Shown: positions 46,410-58,810 of the stretch, piece after piece
Position numbering within the stretch: position 1 is the first letter of the stretch
How the letters are laid out: every line of letters begins with the position of its first letter
DNA from: Xylaria sp. FL1777
Lineage: Eukaryota; Ascomycota; Sordariomycetes; Xylariales; Xylariaceae
Direction: 5' to 3'
Assembly (NCBI GenBank): GCA_022578965.1
Contig: MU400525.1
Span: forward strand, 1 to 64,000
DNA length: 64,000 nt
Position numbers and translations under genes: made by a program
The notes under the pieces: model-generated
Told to the model about the DNA's origin: nothing
The model's database searches: none
What the model saw: only the letters and a program-made list of their open reading frames with translations

Positions 46410-49071
46410 ATGGAGACTTCTCAAGTTCAACAAACTTCCGTATACAATGGAATATCAAATAGATCGCGGGGCTGGAAGACGTGGAAGTCACACAAAACAT
46501 CACAGTTAAGATCTGTTAATCCGACTGTGATGAAATGGGATGGTGCGTCCAGGTCCAGTGAGGTTTGGGACAACCTTAGAAGAGTGAGCACAACTCCTAG
46601 TTTGCTATCGTTGATGCCTATTGCTAAACTCCCTATGTAGGACCCTGAACTGTGGTTTCGTGATGGTGATTGTTATGTGCATCTTCACGGCGAAGGACAA
46701 AGCCGTCGAGGAGCAGCCTTCAGGGTTCCATTCTCAAAGCTTCTGGAAGCGAACTTTCAACCCTTGATTAGCAAGTTCCTATCTCGAACCCGTACCGATA
46801 CAGCGAGATATTCAGAGGGTGCGGGAATAGGTCAGATCGAACTTTTTATCCCAGCACCTCCCAGAGCAGACAAAATTCATTCTTACAATTACCATCTCGC
46901 GACCCGGAACCTTTTCGCCTTCATCTTCCGGAGATCAATGGTTGGGGAATGTCTCGGGACTGCCCTTATCGCCCTCATGCACGGCCTATATCGATTTCGC
47001 ACTCCGGATGTCGACAATGTTCAAGATCTAATAAGTTACATGGATGAAGAGGGGTACTTGAACTTGAACGGCCAACCAACATATGCTTTAGCAATACTAC
47101 ACCTGGCGGAAGTGTTCCAGCTGCGAGAATTATACATTGACGCCTTTGCGCACTGCTGTGGGACGGGCGGTCGATTATTCCTCGCCCCTGAATACCTAGT
47201 TAGTATCGTACGCTGGTCTGTCGCCAGATAACCTACTAACAGAAGAACAGCTTCTATCCCAGGTGACTCGTACTTTGATCCGACGTGCACGGCGCGAGAT
47301 GCATTTCAGGTTGGGACAAGCCAGCACTATGTTGAAGACGTTTCTCCGTGATGAAATGTGCGAAATCAATATTGAGTTATACCCAAGGGCTCATGAACAT
47401 CTCGGACGGTTCCGTACTTTACTCCAAGAAGTTTATACTACGTATTTTGGCTATTACCCTCCACCATCAATAGATACACAGACCACAGTCTTCGAGGCTG
47501 ATGTTTTCCGTACTATGCGAAACGACTTCGAAGCGCTTTATAAGTTTCTATTAGACGGAAATTTCGACATTTTTCAAACTGGCGAGCTTTTAACCGAGAC
47601 TCGCATATGCACTTTGCAAAGCATCAAATTATTCGATTCGCGATACAACCATGAAAACCTTTTCCACCCTCTTCCGTTACTTCCAGATACCACACAGAGA
47701 AAATCTTCGTTCTGGAGAATGTCACGGTGGAGTAGGTCTACTAAAAGAAACCAGTTACAACGAGCCGAAACGTTAGCAGCACTGTCCAAAGCAACAAATT
47801 TGGATCGCCCGGATGTTGTAGAGAACCATCTAGTCGCAGCATATCAAAAATTTGAAGAAGACCAGATCACTTTCCAAACGAAAGCAGACCAGTTGGAAAA
47901 TCAAGGGCTCATTGACGGTCGTAGGATTCGATGGATTCTGGTCTACGCAATTTATCAGACGTTACTTCGAGCAACAGAAGTACCATCGGAGATCAAGCAT
48001 GCTACGGGAGTTCCATACCATATGTGTATCTCAACGGCTGACTTGCCTCCCTGGAAGGAAGAGCATCCGGCTCATGCACTTGTGCACACCCAGCTGGAAC
48101 GCACCTCGTCACCACCATCCCGTCTCTCGTGGCGTACTCTAGAGCCCAAATCATATAACGACTGCTTCATACTTACAAGCCCTGCTACATGCAACGCAAA
48201 AGAGCGACCTAAAAGCAGTGTTCTCGAGAACTGGAGCTTCAAAGGCGGTTTTGAAAACTCTGTGTCTCGACGATTGTCAGAGGTGCGGCGATCACTCGGT
48301 TTCCTCACTAGGCAGGGCACAGAACGGCCACTCTCTGAGATCCTAAAGACGCCCTGTCGCGAGGACATAGTCCACCGGGACAGCAGTGACGTAAACCATG
48401 TGGTCGAGAATAAGGAGCTACTAGCCGAGACGCCATCAGTCGACCCAGCACACCCGTTGAGCAATAGGCCCATCAACTCTTCTGCATCGGTGATTTCCAA
48501 CTCGTCTTGTAACTACAGTAATTCCGAAGCTAAAACTACAGATACCCCCGACACATCTGTAACAGGCAGCCCGGCCCAGTCCCCAGTCGAAAAATGGGAG
48601 AGTCAGCGCGCCACCGTCTGCATAAGCTGTGGCCTTCACGACGTTGACCGCGACACGGCTTCCAGCTCACCAAGGTGGTCCAGACCATCTCGCGTCGAGG
48701 ATATTAGCCGGGGCCACTCAAAGATGCGAGCTACTAGGCCAGGTGACGAATGCCTACCCACGCATTTAATAAGACGATCTATAATTGCCCAACAACGTCC
48801 TCGCGAAATCTCGGAGCCAACGGCGCGAGGCATCCGCAATGCTAAGAACAAGTCCACGTCCGACCTCAATATCAAAATGCCCTCGCCCCAGGCTCCTACG
48901 GCTTGGAGGTACATCCGGGCAGCTATGGAAGTCCAGGCTAGTAATTATGAACGTCAAGCTCGGACAGGATCACACCAATTCACCCGCCTCAGGGATTCCG
49001 TCGAGGTCGGCTCCGGAAGACCTCCCGCTGCGGCGGCCTCGGCATTCCGACGTGCGTCGGCAATCTTCTAG
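46410..49071 (+). CDS. Large DUF8004-like fungal protein, three exons
   Basis: Exons 46410-46583, 46641-47198 and 47251-49071 give 850 residues; all junctions are phase 0. The first ~300 residues form the recognisable core (DPELWFRDGDCYVHLHGEGQ, then SYNYHLATRNLFAFIF and TRTLIRRARREMHFRLGQA), which I recall from fungal proteins annotated DUF8004. The middle (about 300-500) is helical with many charged residues. The last 300 residues are Ser/Pro/Arg-rich and probably disordered. There is no signal peptide or membrane segment, so it is likely cytosolic or nuclear. The function is unknown. Confidence 0.82.
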
Positions 49072-49782
49072 GGGGGAAGTTGCGGATTCTATCTAGAATG
49101 CTGACTGTCGCGCTCGTGACTGGCCCGGAGTCTGAGCAGAACGAGATTGACTATGATTAATCTACCGTATCTTCTCGCCGTGGATTTTCTTATTTATCTG
49201 AAAAGCCTTCACAGTTCGCGAGTTTCCTACTCTAAGCCACGTTATTCGCCTTATTCCAACTGGCATGCGACAGCTAGAGTCAGGGGCTAGTGGAGATAGT
49301 ACCTCGTCGATTATCATTCCAGCTTTATTCTAATTTATACTAAAAGCCTACTTGATAAAACGCGACATGACTTGCATATTTTACGCCATGCTTACACGAC
49401 ATTGGGGAAAAGGAGCGGAAAGTAGCGGCAACATTGCAGTTATTAATCGATATTTCATTACTCCATAATTTATAGCCACCCGTTCTTTCCTATCTCTTGG
49501 TATCGAGTGTCTTTCACCAAACCGTCTTGTCTTGTCTTGTCATCTACATTAATTTAATTAAATCCCCAAAACCCAGACCCGTTTCGATCCCGGATTAAGT
49601 TCCCTGTGTTCCCACCCTCATTTCATGTTCCCGACATTAGAGATGTATAAAAAGGGTCTCGTATCGAAATCGACAAGACAAGAAAAGGCTAAAGCCGTTC
49701 ATTGGCTATGACGCTTCTCAGGCCTCGCTTACTCGATTTCGGGGGATATTATCGAGTATTTCTACTCCCCGGAAGTCTGAGC
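49072..49782. other. Convergent intergenic gap
   Basis: The gap of 711 bp between convergent genes contains short CTTGT repeats near 49530 and no gene. Confidence 0.5.
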
Positions 49783-50578
49783 TTAATCCTGCTTGGTGCT
49801 TCCTGTGAGCCTATCCGCGAGCTCGCTTCCCAGCTCGTAGACCATTATCGTCGGCCCAACGAGCCAAGCACCACTGTAGAGAGAAACGTTAGCACTGCTC
49901 TGAGTAAGGATGAAAAAGAGGAGACTCACTTAGGAATGATCCACAGGAAGAGCAACTCCAGCGGGGCGTTGTGGCCAATGTTGTCGAAGCCTGAGAAGTA
50001 CTCGCAAAGCCCTGTGAAATTGTATTGTTAGCCGCCAGGTCCCCAACTATATGCCCCTACCGTTCGGGTTTCCTTCCCCCAAAGAGAGACCAGAAAGCAG
50101 GACGCGGGCACTTACAGTACAGTATGGTCTTGCTGAGGGTCATGACGGCGGCGCTGAAGCCGACGAGGACGGCGATGGCGGCGGGGCGGCCGACCATCTT
50201 CTTGGTGCCGCGGACGGTGACGGCGTTCTGGTAGTAGACCCAGACGTAGTAGAAGTACAGCAGGGTCTCGAGGACGTTGAGGGTGCCCTGGCCGGCGGTG
50301 AAGCCGCTGTGGGCGTCGTAGGCCTTCCAGCCGTAGACGTAGTCGACCTTGGCGTACAGCGCGTAGGGCACGTACAGCGGCCAGTGCAGGTCGCCGCCCT
50401 CCATCGTCCGCGGCCGGAACATCACGTACCCGGAGTCCCAGATGACGAGCGGCAGCGAGATGGCCAGCCAGAACAGCGTGAACCGGCTCGGCGCGTGCGT
50501 GTACGTCGTCGGCGTCACGATCGTCGTCGACGGGCTGCTGCTGACGGCGCTCTTGTAGGCGGGGCGTTTCGTTGCCAT
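49783..50578 (-). CDS. EXPERA-domain (emopamil-binding / sigma-2 receptor type) membrane protein
   Basis: Exons 50578-50116, 50011-49930 and 49873-49783 give 211 residues. I chose the Met at 50578 (MATKRPAYKS) because the longer upstream frame is not protein-like. Hydrophobic helices lie near residues 33-50, 98-118, 133-150 and 175-195. EXPERA landmarks are WDSGYVMFRPRTM, the aromatic-rich ETLLYFYYVWVYY, and the spliced end KTILYWLCEYFSGF with NIGHN and LWIIPNGAWL. The family includes delta8-delta7 sterol isomerases and TMEM97-like proteins of the ER; many fungal members have no known substrate. Exon 1 is very G+C-rich. Confidence 0.83.
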
Positions 50579-52159
50579 TGTGTCGATGTTCTTCGAGTCC
50601 TCTCTGTACATTCGTGTCCTGCCTTTTTGTAGTTTGCGCGCTTCTTTGTCTCCCCGAGAGAGTTGCCGGCGCAAGGTTTATAGATATCTAGGAGTACTTC
50701 GTTCCTCGTCTTCTTTGTGAGCGCAATGAGGTCTCGGGGTTATTTGATATCGGACGTAGTGTCAAGTCGTCTGTGATCTGGTAGGAAATTTAGGAGAGAG
50801 AGATATATATATTTATACAAAGCGCGCTCGGTCTTTTCAAAGGGGGTGTTAGGGAACGTGGATGTTTTGGATAGGGGTAAGACAAGCAAGATATGACCTT
50901 GGGTATAGAGCAGTAAAGGATGGATGGAAGAAAGAAGAGTGGTATCAACAATAACTAACCTTCGACAGGTCGCATGGCAAGGCATATATATACAAATATC
51001 ATTTTTCAAAGACTGTAACCCGTGCTCGGTTGGCATCCCCTACTTCTGTCCCTAAGTACCAACACTATAATGGACGGACGTTTTCGGTAGCCGTTTAGGG
51101 TCTGATGAATAATGGCGATTGTGGGGTTCTGGTGCACGCTAAAAGCTGGGTCACTTAGGGAGGTAGAAGCGCTGGGTAGTAGCGCTGGTAGTGTACCCAG
51201 GTAGTGTAGTAGGTAGTGCTTCTCAGCTAGGTAGGCGCTGTTGCGTAACAAAAGGTGGCGCTGTCCCAGCGTCGCATTAGGGAACTCGGTTGTATGGCCT
51301 TCCGACGATCACCGCCAGCACAGCTGGGTAACTTGTCATGCCATTTGGAATCCTCGCTTCGGGGAGACCTTAATCGTATTCGGATTCCCGCAACACATCT
51401 CTCTCTTTCGGAACCGCGGTCGAAACAACGCACACAGCCCAACTAAACTGTCACCGTTTTGTCAGTCAGTCGCCAAGAGGTCCAGTTGATTGATTTGTAG
51501 ACAATCGGGGCAGTGACAAAAAGATGCCGCTGAGACACGCCGACCCAGTACTTTGTGTATAGCCAGCTGGGTTCTGACGTATGATGGGACTTCTGGTAGG
51601 GCTGGGATCTGGATCTCGCTACCATCTGATCACTATGAGATCATCTCTTAGCGACTACTCTATCGCGAACACGAAACTAGAATACTGGTACTGCGTATAG
51701 TACAGTACAGTACCTACCTATGTATACCAGCCCTCATCATAGGCGATGTTGGTACGCGCAGTGCATCCTCGGTTAACGTAGGTAGTCCTACCTATAGCAT
51801 GATCACGTCGCCGCAAATCAATGAGGCCATCAGGCTGAGACTCTACACAGCCATGGTCTGACTCAAATTTTTGGCCTTATGACGGAGTTGAGGGAAATCA
51901 ATCTCGGCCGTACTAATTCTGTAAACATCCGAGTGCCATCCCACCCTGCACTCAGCGATTATCCTCTACGCGAAGCTGCGTTGCTCGTTTCGAATATGGG
52001 AGAAGTATTTGTTTTAGCCATGTCTTATTTCTAAGCAAGAGAACAATTGAGACTCAGGGGCATATGTAAGAATATTAATGCCTGGACTATATTGTCATAT
52101 TCCTCTATATCCTGCCGTCGTGCTCCCGACGCCATACCGCCGCCATAACAGACCCGGCA
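50579..52159. other. Intergenic region with palindromic GGTAGT/CCTACC motifs
   Basis: About 1.6 kb without a supported gene. Repeated short motifs (AGGTAG, GTAGTG) at 51160-51240 and TACCTACCTA near 51712 belong to the motif class noted at 43147. TA-rich microsatellite near 50804-50814. Confidence 0.5.
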
Positions 52160-52968
52160 TCATGCTTTGACGTTCTTCATGGCGCTTTGCATCAGCATCC
52201 GAACATACCAGGCATGCAAGCTCACCATCTTAGACGGGATTGAATGCGGCGCACCCTCTACCTTGGGCGCCGAGCTGCTGAATAAGGCCGACTTGAAATG
52301 GAAGATGGCAATTTGCTGGTCTTGGTCGATGCGAGCACTGAGGAATATAAGACCATCCGATTTGCGTAGACCTGGCTCGAGAGGGGACGCGCCGCAGCGC
52401 ACCACGATCTCGTTGCCTGCATTCTCGACAACCTCGAAATGGTTCGAGAACCGCAGGCCCTTTTTAAATTGAGAGACGGCCAGCTCAGACGTGTGCCAGA
52501 GGTTATCGTCAGTGCCCGGCGGCTTGTCGTAGCGCTCTTGTAGTCTGCTGTGCACATAGAAAGCTAGGAGGTGTCAGCCAGTGGTTAGATAGAGGAGTCG
52601 AACCGTCGCAAGGGGTGCGGCGGAGAGCGAGCAAAACGAGGCGAAATTGAGAGATGCACGAGGTTGGTAAACATACGCCACCGGCTCCAGATTCCTCGGC
52701 AGAACTCGAGCGTGAGCGCCGCCTCGTCATTACGCAACTCCGGCCGGATCTTGCTGAGCGGCACGGCCTTGATTAAGTCATCCTTAAGCGCCGGGTTCTT
52801 TTTCGGGTTAAACCGCGACCATATCTTGGTCTTGAATATCCGGTCGTCGTTGCTGAGGGGCACGAGGCTCGCCGTCCCCAGCAGATAAGCCATTCCCGCG
52901 CCGACGCTGACCACGCCGCCGCCGAGGCCCACGAGGCCGGTGAGCGCTGCTGTCCTCAAGATCCCCAT
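52160..52968 (-). CDS. Membrane-anchored protein of unknown function, two exons
   Basis: Exons 52968-52677 and 52563-52160 give 231 residues, with a 113-nt intron whose donor is GTATGT. The N-terminus has a Gly/Ala-rich hydrophobic segment (about residues 7-33, GLVGLGGGVVSVGAGMAYLLG) that could be a membrane anchor or a mitochondrial presequence-type helix. The rest is soluble and mixed alpha/beta, with RFSNHFEVVENAGNEIVVRCG and IAIFHFKSALFSS strands that suggest a SRPBCC- or DUF1990-like beta sheet. I recognise no family with certainty. Confidence 0.75.
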
Positions 52969-54341
52969 TCCGCGCGGCCGCTTGAGTCAATTTCCTTGTT
53001 ATTTACTTACGAATGAGGTGAATGAAAAGCGATTGAACAATGCGGAGTCCACCACTTCCTTAGCGCTTTGACGATGCATACCATAATTCGGGGCGCTCGG
53101 GATTCGGTATCTAATCAATTCCTAGGTGAATCAATATGCCAAATAACAATTTTGAGTCTTCATAGCTTGCTTTTATCACTCCGGAGTCCGGACTGCCGCG
53201 GCGCTAAGTATTCCAGTATTCTGCAGAAAGAGGATCAACTGTCAGGTTTACTTATATCAATTATACATCATGTATTCTTCAATGTGATTGGTATCAATCC
53301 ACGTAGTATTTCCGAGTGGGCGTGGCATGAATATGCGACGGTTGCTCAATTGAGCGCACCATCAACCAAACTGAACAGGACATGCAGTCGGCTACGGGAA
53401 GGATGCCAGCATGCTACATATATCTTAATATGGGCATAACCCGATTGGAAGTGAAAACGACGAGCAGATTCGGTCACCGGATCCCCGCAGCAACGTGAGA
53501 CAACTCGGAACCAGCAGTGTCACCTAAAAAAAAAAATTATTTTTATGTATGACTGCCACCGCCAACGTAAAATTCTGCTCGCACGCAAAGTCATTACGAA
53601 GATTTGTCAGGGGGCAACATTCACAAATCACTCTAGCACGCAAATATGACCGATAGTAAGTGGACGAATCAGAATCGGTTGATTAATCGTGCAAATATTG
53701 AAAAGTGTGAAGAAAGGGAAAGGGAAAAAAAAAAAAAAGGCATGAGCTACGGAGCCTTTGTTGACATTGTGCCTGTGCGAAGTCACGTGACAAGACCCGT
53801 TCCAATCACGCTAAAGGAAATTTGCGCTCTGTTCAGTTGGCTCGATTTTTTCCTATCTACATCCATTTTTCCTCTCTCGCCCCAACAATCGTCAAATCTC
53901 CCAACATCAAGTCAACGGCGGGCTTCCATGCGCAATTGTAGTGCAACATTTCATGGCATAGCCAAGATAGGTAAGGGGAGTACAAGGTATTTCCATTTGT
54001 TCAAGTTCGTTTTGCATTCTGTTCTCTCTGGTCACAATTTCCGTCATCAGCCATTTTGCCTCATCCACAATATATCAACTTCCTGCGCTCTTCGATATGC
54101 AGGTAGCCAATTCTTTTTTTTGATATCGTTCGTAGTGGAAGAATGAACAAGGGCCTAGACAGCCCGTCCAATCCACCCTGCTGTCGTAGATTTCAGTGCG
54201 ACAGTGGGACTATTTGAGGACAGACATACTTAATACTATCATGTACATGTGGATCAAAGATGCCGCAAAATGATCAAAATCGTTCATTTGTCTCAGCGTT
54301 GCCCCCTAACGACTTGCTACCACTTCTAAATTCCTTTAGCT
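52969..54341. other. Intergenic region, no supported gene
   Basis: A 166-codon open frame at 53646-54146 exists but its translation is Ser/Phe-rich without domains, and a poly-A run at 53727-53740 encodes its Lys stretch. I do not call it. Two other A-runs occur near 53526 and 53727. Confidence 0.5.
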
Positions 54342-55264
54342 TCACGGGTTTCCAGGTGAACCATCGTCGGTGTTGATATCAAACTCGGGAATGAAGTCGC
54401 CACGTGCCTCGTCAAGGTTCCCCGCAAAGCTTGCATCCTTCAGCGCGAAGTTGGCGGAGCCAAAATCGTAGGCTGATAGTTTATCCCGAAGTGCAGTAGT
54501 CGGGAAGCCATTCCAAGACACGAGGTCTCCGTAGAACCACGCCCCTGTGGCATTCTCAATATTATCATCGTCTTCGTTGCCAAAGCGGAAGTCATGGGAG
54601 CTGAGGCCATCCTTGTTATAGACCATCTTTGGGTGAGTTCCATCCCAGCGAACATCGCTCGCAGCTTTGATCTCGTAGTCTCCGTGTTGCGACGCAGCCA
54701 CATATTTGGCTTCACCGTTCTGCACCCAGACTACAATATGTTCCCAGTCGTTCCGATGACCTACGTCGAATATGAAATATGGCAGCACGACACTATCAAG
54801 GCCGAGAGTTAGTGAGGAATCCATATTGAGCTTAAGAGGCAGATTTCATGCATACTCCTTCTCAAAATAGTAGTCATAAATATAAGCACACCAGCCATTA
54901 TTACAGCGAGCTCGAGAATAAACGTTGTTGTTCTGCAGGTCAGACAAATCGTGACAACCCGAGGCAAGGCCGGTATTCTTGTTGTCAAGACCTGGGTTAA
55001 TTGTGCCATCGGGGCCAATAGCAGGGGTGTTATAGCAGCCGTCGGTGTCGAAGTCCATCGCCGGTTGGAACCTGCAGCTACGTTAGCTGAAACTGCTACC
55101 AGGACGATTAATCATGTCATCTCTCACTTCAGGTCATTGGCGGTAGCTTTCTCAGGCAAGGCCTGGGGCGGGTCTCTAGCTACAAGCCTGAATGGTAAAG
55201 CATCCACAGCAGTCGCCATAAGAAGTGCCAGACCGGTGACCGCGAAGCTCCGATAAGAAGGCAT
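54342..55264 (-). CDS. Nep1-like protein (NPP1 / necrosis-inducing family), three exons
   Basis: Exons 55264-55128, 55071-54856 and 54792-54342 join in phase to 267 residues, the normal length with a propeptide. The N-terminus is a signal peptide, followed by a short pro-region. The NPP1 domain carries the two early Cys typical of type 1 members and the central heptapeptide, which reads GHRNDWE instead of the canonical GHRHDWE. The His, Asp and Glu known to hold the metal ion are kept; only the second His is changed to Asn. Intron 2 (54793-54855) lies just before the heptapeptide region. NLPs are secreted by plant-associated microbes; many fungal members are not cytolytic. The gene looks intact. 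Confidence 0.93.
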
Positions 55265-57251
55265 ACTTGCTGAAAGATTCGGCGACTATCTCGGAGAGAC
55301 CCAACGATGGCACATACCCGTCACCGCAGATAAGTAAGCCTAGAACGCGCTACCTTATAGCTTTCAACACAACCTCATACAGGCCATATCGTAGTCTCTA
55401 CATTACCAGGCATTTTTGACCATCGCCAAGCTTCTGAGCTCGGTCATTGTGATAGCTAAGGACGCGCGCTGAATGTGACAGGACAAACTCGCCTTCCTTC
55501 TTGGGCAACGCATAAATCCCCCAACCTGTTCTTAGCAACTGTCGCCGTGCTGATACTACCATCCCATACCTTCCAAAAGCCAGCGCGATCAGCACTCATT
55601 CGCTAAGTAGATGAGGAAAAGCTCTTTGTTCGAATACGATGTATCCTATCATCATTCAACGTGGTCAGCCTTACAGTGGTTTATTCGCTCCGGGGTAGGT
55701 TGCATCGGACCATCTACATGTATGCGTACAGGAGAAAAGAGCAAGACAAGAGCTTGATCTGAGCCGCGGTAGGATTGCCCAGATTAAAATAGCCTATGTA
55801 GCTGCAAATATTCGCCCGAACATGGCCCGGCCCCTGATCCCTAGCCCCTGGACGTCAAACGATCAACACACTTGCCGTTAAAGTGCGAGCCGAAACAAAA
55901 CGGCTATTCCACGTGCTCGGGAATACGATAAATGGACAAGTCCGTTCCTCGAATCGCCGCCCACTTTAACAGAACTGAAACCCGTCTCTCGGCTAGATTT
56001 CACTAGTCAGAATAAGGCCGCGCGCATGGAAGAATATTCCAGTTCGAAACCCCCCCCCACTCCCCCGGCACCGGAGTCTTTTCCGGATTGATAAAGTTAC
56101 ATGTATGTATTGTACCTATTTATCCCACGATACCACTCACCACACAACGACCTGACCAATTCCGCGACGCCATTGGACCTCGAACCTGCACGTGCACAAA
56201 TTAGCACCGAATCCCATCTTCCAACAACTTGACTAACTAGCTAGCTAGCTTGCCGAGCAGTTGGTATCGTATTCTTCGGTTGAGAACCGCGTTTCTCGTT
56301 TTCTGTGTACGAGTGCGAGCTTCTGTTTTCTTTTTTCCCCTCCTGCGATACCTACTTGATGCTTCATGGCATTGACGTCATTCCCACCAAGCTGGCCCCG
56401 TGTGATCAGCATAGCTGAGCTCAGGCAGCACGCTAGTCATGTACGCAGTAGGGCCTCGTGTCACCTGACCCACAGGGCTCTCAACCCCGCGGTAAGTAAT
56501 CCCTTGCTTGGCGCATACCGTCGGTACAATATATTGGTGTAGGTACCTAAGCGACTGTTGATCAACCCTAGGTACCTTCCTCAGCCCTCAGCCCACGTGC
56601 CCGTTCAATACCAACACCGAGTTTGGGATTATTCTAGAGACCGTCAGATGATCAAGATCTAGAGCTAAAATACAAGGGCAAAAACATTATATTAAACACT
56701 TTAGCATGCTACATTTATGACATGTGCAATGAATAAGTATGCATTTATTTAACCATAATCATGCTCAAGTCCCATTGTGCTCTTTGTACCAACTCCCTGC
56801 TTTCGTCTCCTCCCCCTTTATAGTATTTACTCCTTTGAAAGGTCAAAAATCTCGAGGAGATAAGGTGGGACAAACTTGTCTTCATTATTCTAGATCACGA
56901 AATATATCCCATCGCTGCAAGCCCCGGCTTTTACATTGCTAGGCCGCGTCACCCGTTGATTGATTGCGCAGTTCTCGACATATACATGGCCGCCTCGTGC
57001 CTCCATGCCATGTGGTGTAATCAACCTTTTATATATTCTTATTCTATGCTGGCCTGTAATGTGGCTCGCATTAGGGTTTCACGTGAGCCGCCTACGATAT
57101 TATGACTCATACCACCTGCGCTGGCGCTCAGGGGCTATGTGAATATGAATCTAGACAACATCGTAATCTAACAACCCTCCTCACTCACCGTCTGTCACGA
57201 AAATTAAGCTAGCAGGTCTCTCTGTTGCTTAAAAATTGAAGCTGGGGTACT
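55265..57251. other. Intergenic region, nothing recognised
   Basis: About 2 kb with a C-run near 56048, a TAGC microsatellite near 56241-56250 and GTACCTA-type motifs at 56540-56577. No gene was found. Confidence 0.5.
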
Positions 57252-57592
57252 AAGAAGTCGCTTGATTACCTGAGGGAGGATTCATACGTGGTAAGCAAGG
57301 AGGCTAAGGATCGCCTCACTCATGCTGATACCCGTGTCGGCATCATGGAAACAGAAGAGAATAAGATTGGCAGGGAGGTAAAGCAACGTAAGATAATGAG
57401 TGTATTTGATGATATCTGAGAAATGTTTTAGTGGCAATGATAGAATTGCCATTACTCCTACCAACGGGCGGAAACAATGCGCAGTATCAACAATTGCTCT
57501 TCAAAGGAGACGGCTTTGCACGTTCCTTCTTCCAGTTTATGAGTAAGGGTGAAGAAGTGAGGGCAAAGCATTTCGAGAAAAGAACTGTATAG
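57252..57592 (+). pseudogene. Coding-like fragments, possible gene remnant
   Basis: Two short open stretches in different frames: 57252-57419 (includes YVVSKEAKDRLTHADTRVG) and 57431-57592 (includes FKGDGFARSFFQFMSKGEE). Removing a 34-nt GT-AG piece at 57397-57430 would join them, but that is very short for an intron. Open frames of this length occur by chance, so confidence is low. No family is recognised. Confidence 0.22.
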
Positions 57593-58176
57593 GGCGTTAT
57601 CGTACCCTTTAACAAGGCTTGATGCTTTACCTTGAAGTTAGGCGGGTGGTAAGTATCTACGTTGTTCGAGGATTTGGGCAGACTTATCTAGCATCATGTA
57701 GCTATGTAAAGCATTTCTTATTCTTAAAGCCTAGAGCAAGCTCCGATTGTATCTAAACGGTTTCGTTAATTGAATGATGTCGTCTTGACATTCTTAAGTA
57801 CTAGGGCTAAGGTCACATGTTGAACAAATTTAATCTGTTTCTTTGACTTGTTAGCTAATTACCTATCGTTGAATTATCATTCACAAACTCTGATTGTTAG
57901 AGTACTACAGAGAAGACCTTGGCTCATTGATGATAGCGGCTTGTCCTAATTTCAAGATGTCAAATGATCGTCGTTGTATGTGTGGTTTTAGTGAGCTCAG
58001 TCAACTAAAGAAGCAAGATTACGGCAAGTTCTATTAGGAGATTTGTATATCTTATGAAACAAGCATTATATTATCAGGACGAACTGAATCCGATGTATCT
58101 ACACCGGTATGTGCGTGCTCTCAGATCCCGCACCCGGTTGAAGAGAAAGGGTTACCGGATCACTGAGCCCAATCAG

Positions 58177-58488
58177 TCAGTATGTATTAAACCCAACCCA
58201 TTCGCAATATCCTTCAGCATTAGGAAGGAGGCGCGCAATTCCCATCTCGTTCACAAGGTTGTTGTTGATGTATCCACTTCTTGCCAATTTCCTCGAGGGT
58301 TTTCGAAACTAACGCTCATGAGACACAAGCTGAGACCCGTGCCCAAGGACTCACTTAAGAAGTCGTAGAGCTTCGTCTCCTTTTCGATTTCAATGCCGGC
58401 ATTTGGGTTATATTTTCCTCAGCCGAATTCCCTTATCGCGGTTCAAGATCTCGTAGAAAGGATCAACCGCGTTCTGCTTCCTTAGCAT
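58177..58488 (-). pseudogene. Coding-like fragments, possible gene remnant
   Basis: Minus-strand pieces in shifting frames look protein-like: RKQNAVDPFYEILNRDKGIR after an ATG at 58488, then LYDFLSESLGTGLSLCL, then INNNLVNEMGIARLLPNAEG up to a TGA at 58177-58179. Frame changes and stops between them suggest decay. No family is recognised. Flanking sequence 57593-58176 and 58489-58810 shows nothing firm. Confidence 0.28.
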
Positions 58489-58810
58489 CTACTACATTTT
58501 CATGTCAGTTATTGCCATCTTGAGCATGACAGGTGAGCATCAAATATCCGTAAGGGGCTCCATAGGGCCTAGTTTCGGCGCAAAAGGGAAATTGTGTACT
58601 TTAATAGCTAAACCACAAAAAAAAGGACTCGAAAGCTGCTTACTAGGGTCCTCTTCCGGAGAGATACCTGATAGTGCTCTTAGCGCTTTGATTTCCGAGA
58701 AGAAAAAGATATATCTCAAATTACGCACATAGAACTTTTCCCACATGGCTCCGTGGTGTCTTGCTATGTGCGTGAGGGGCAAATGTTAGTATACACTATG
58801 TGAAAGTTGA

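Noticed and set aside
50051..50632. 193-codon plus-strand frame opposite the EXPERA gene
   Set aside because: It is an antisense shadow caused by high GC3; the minus strand encodes a clear membrane domain.
53646..54146. 166-codon open frame as a gene
   Set aside because: The translation is low in complexity, includes a poly-A-encoded Lys run, and shows no domain or signal.
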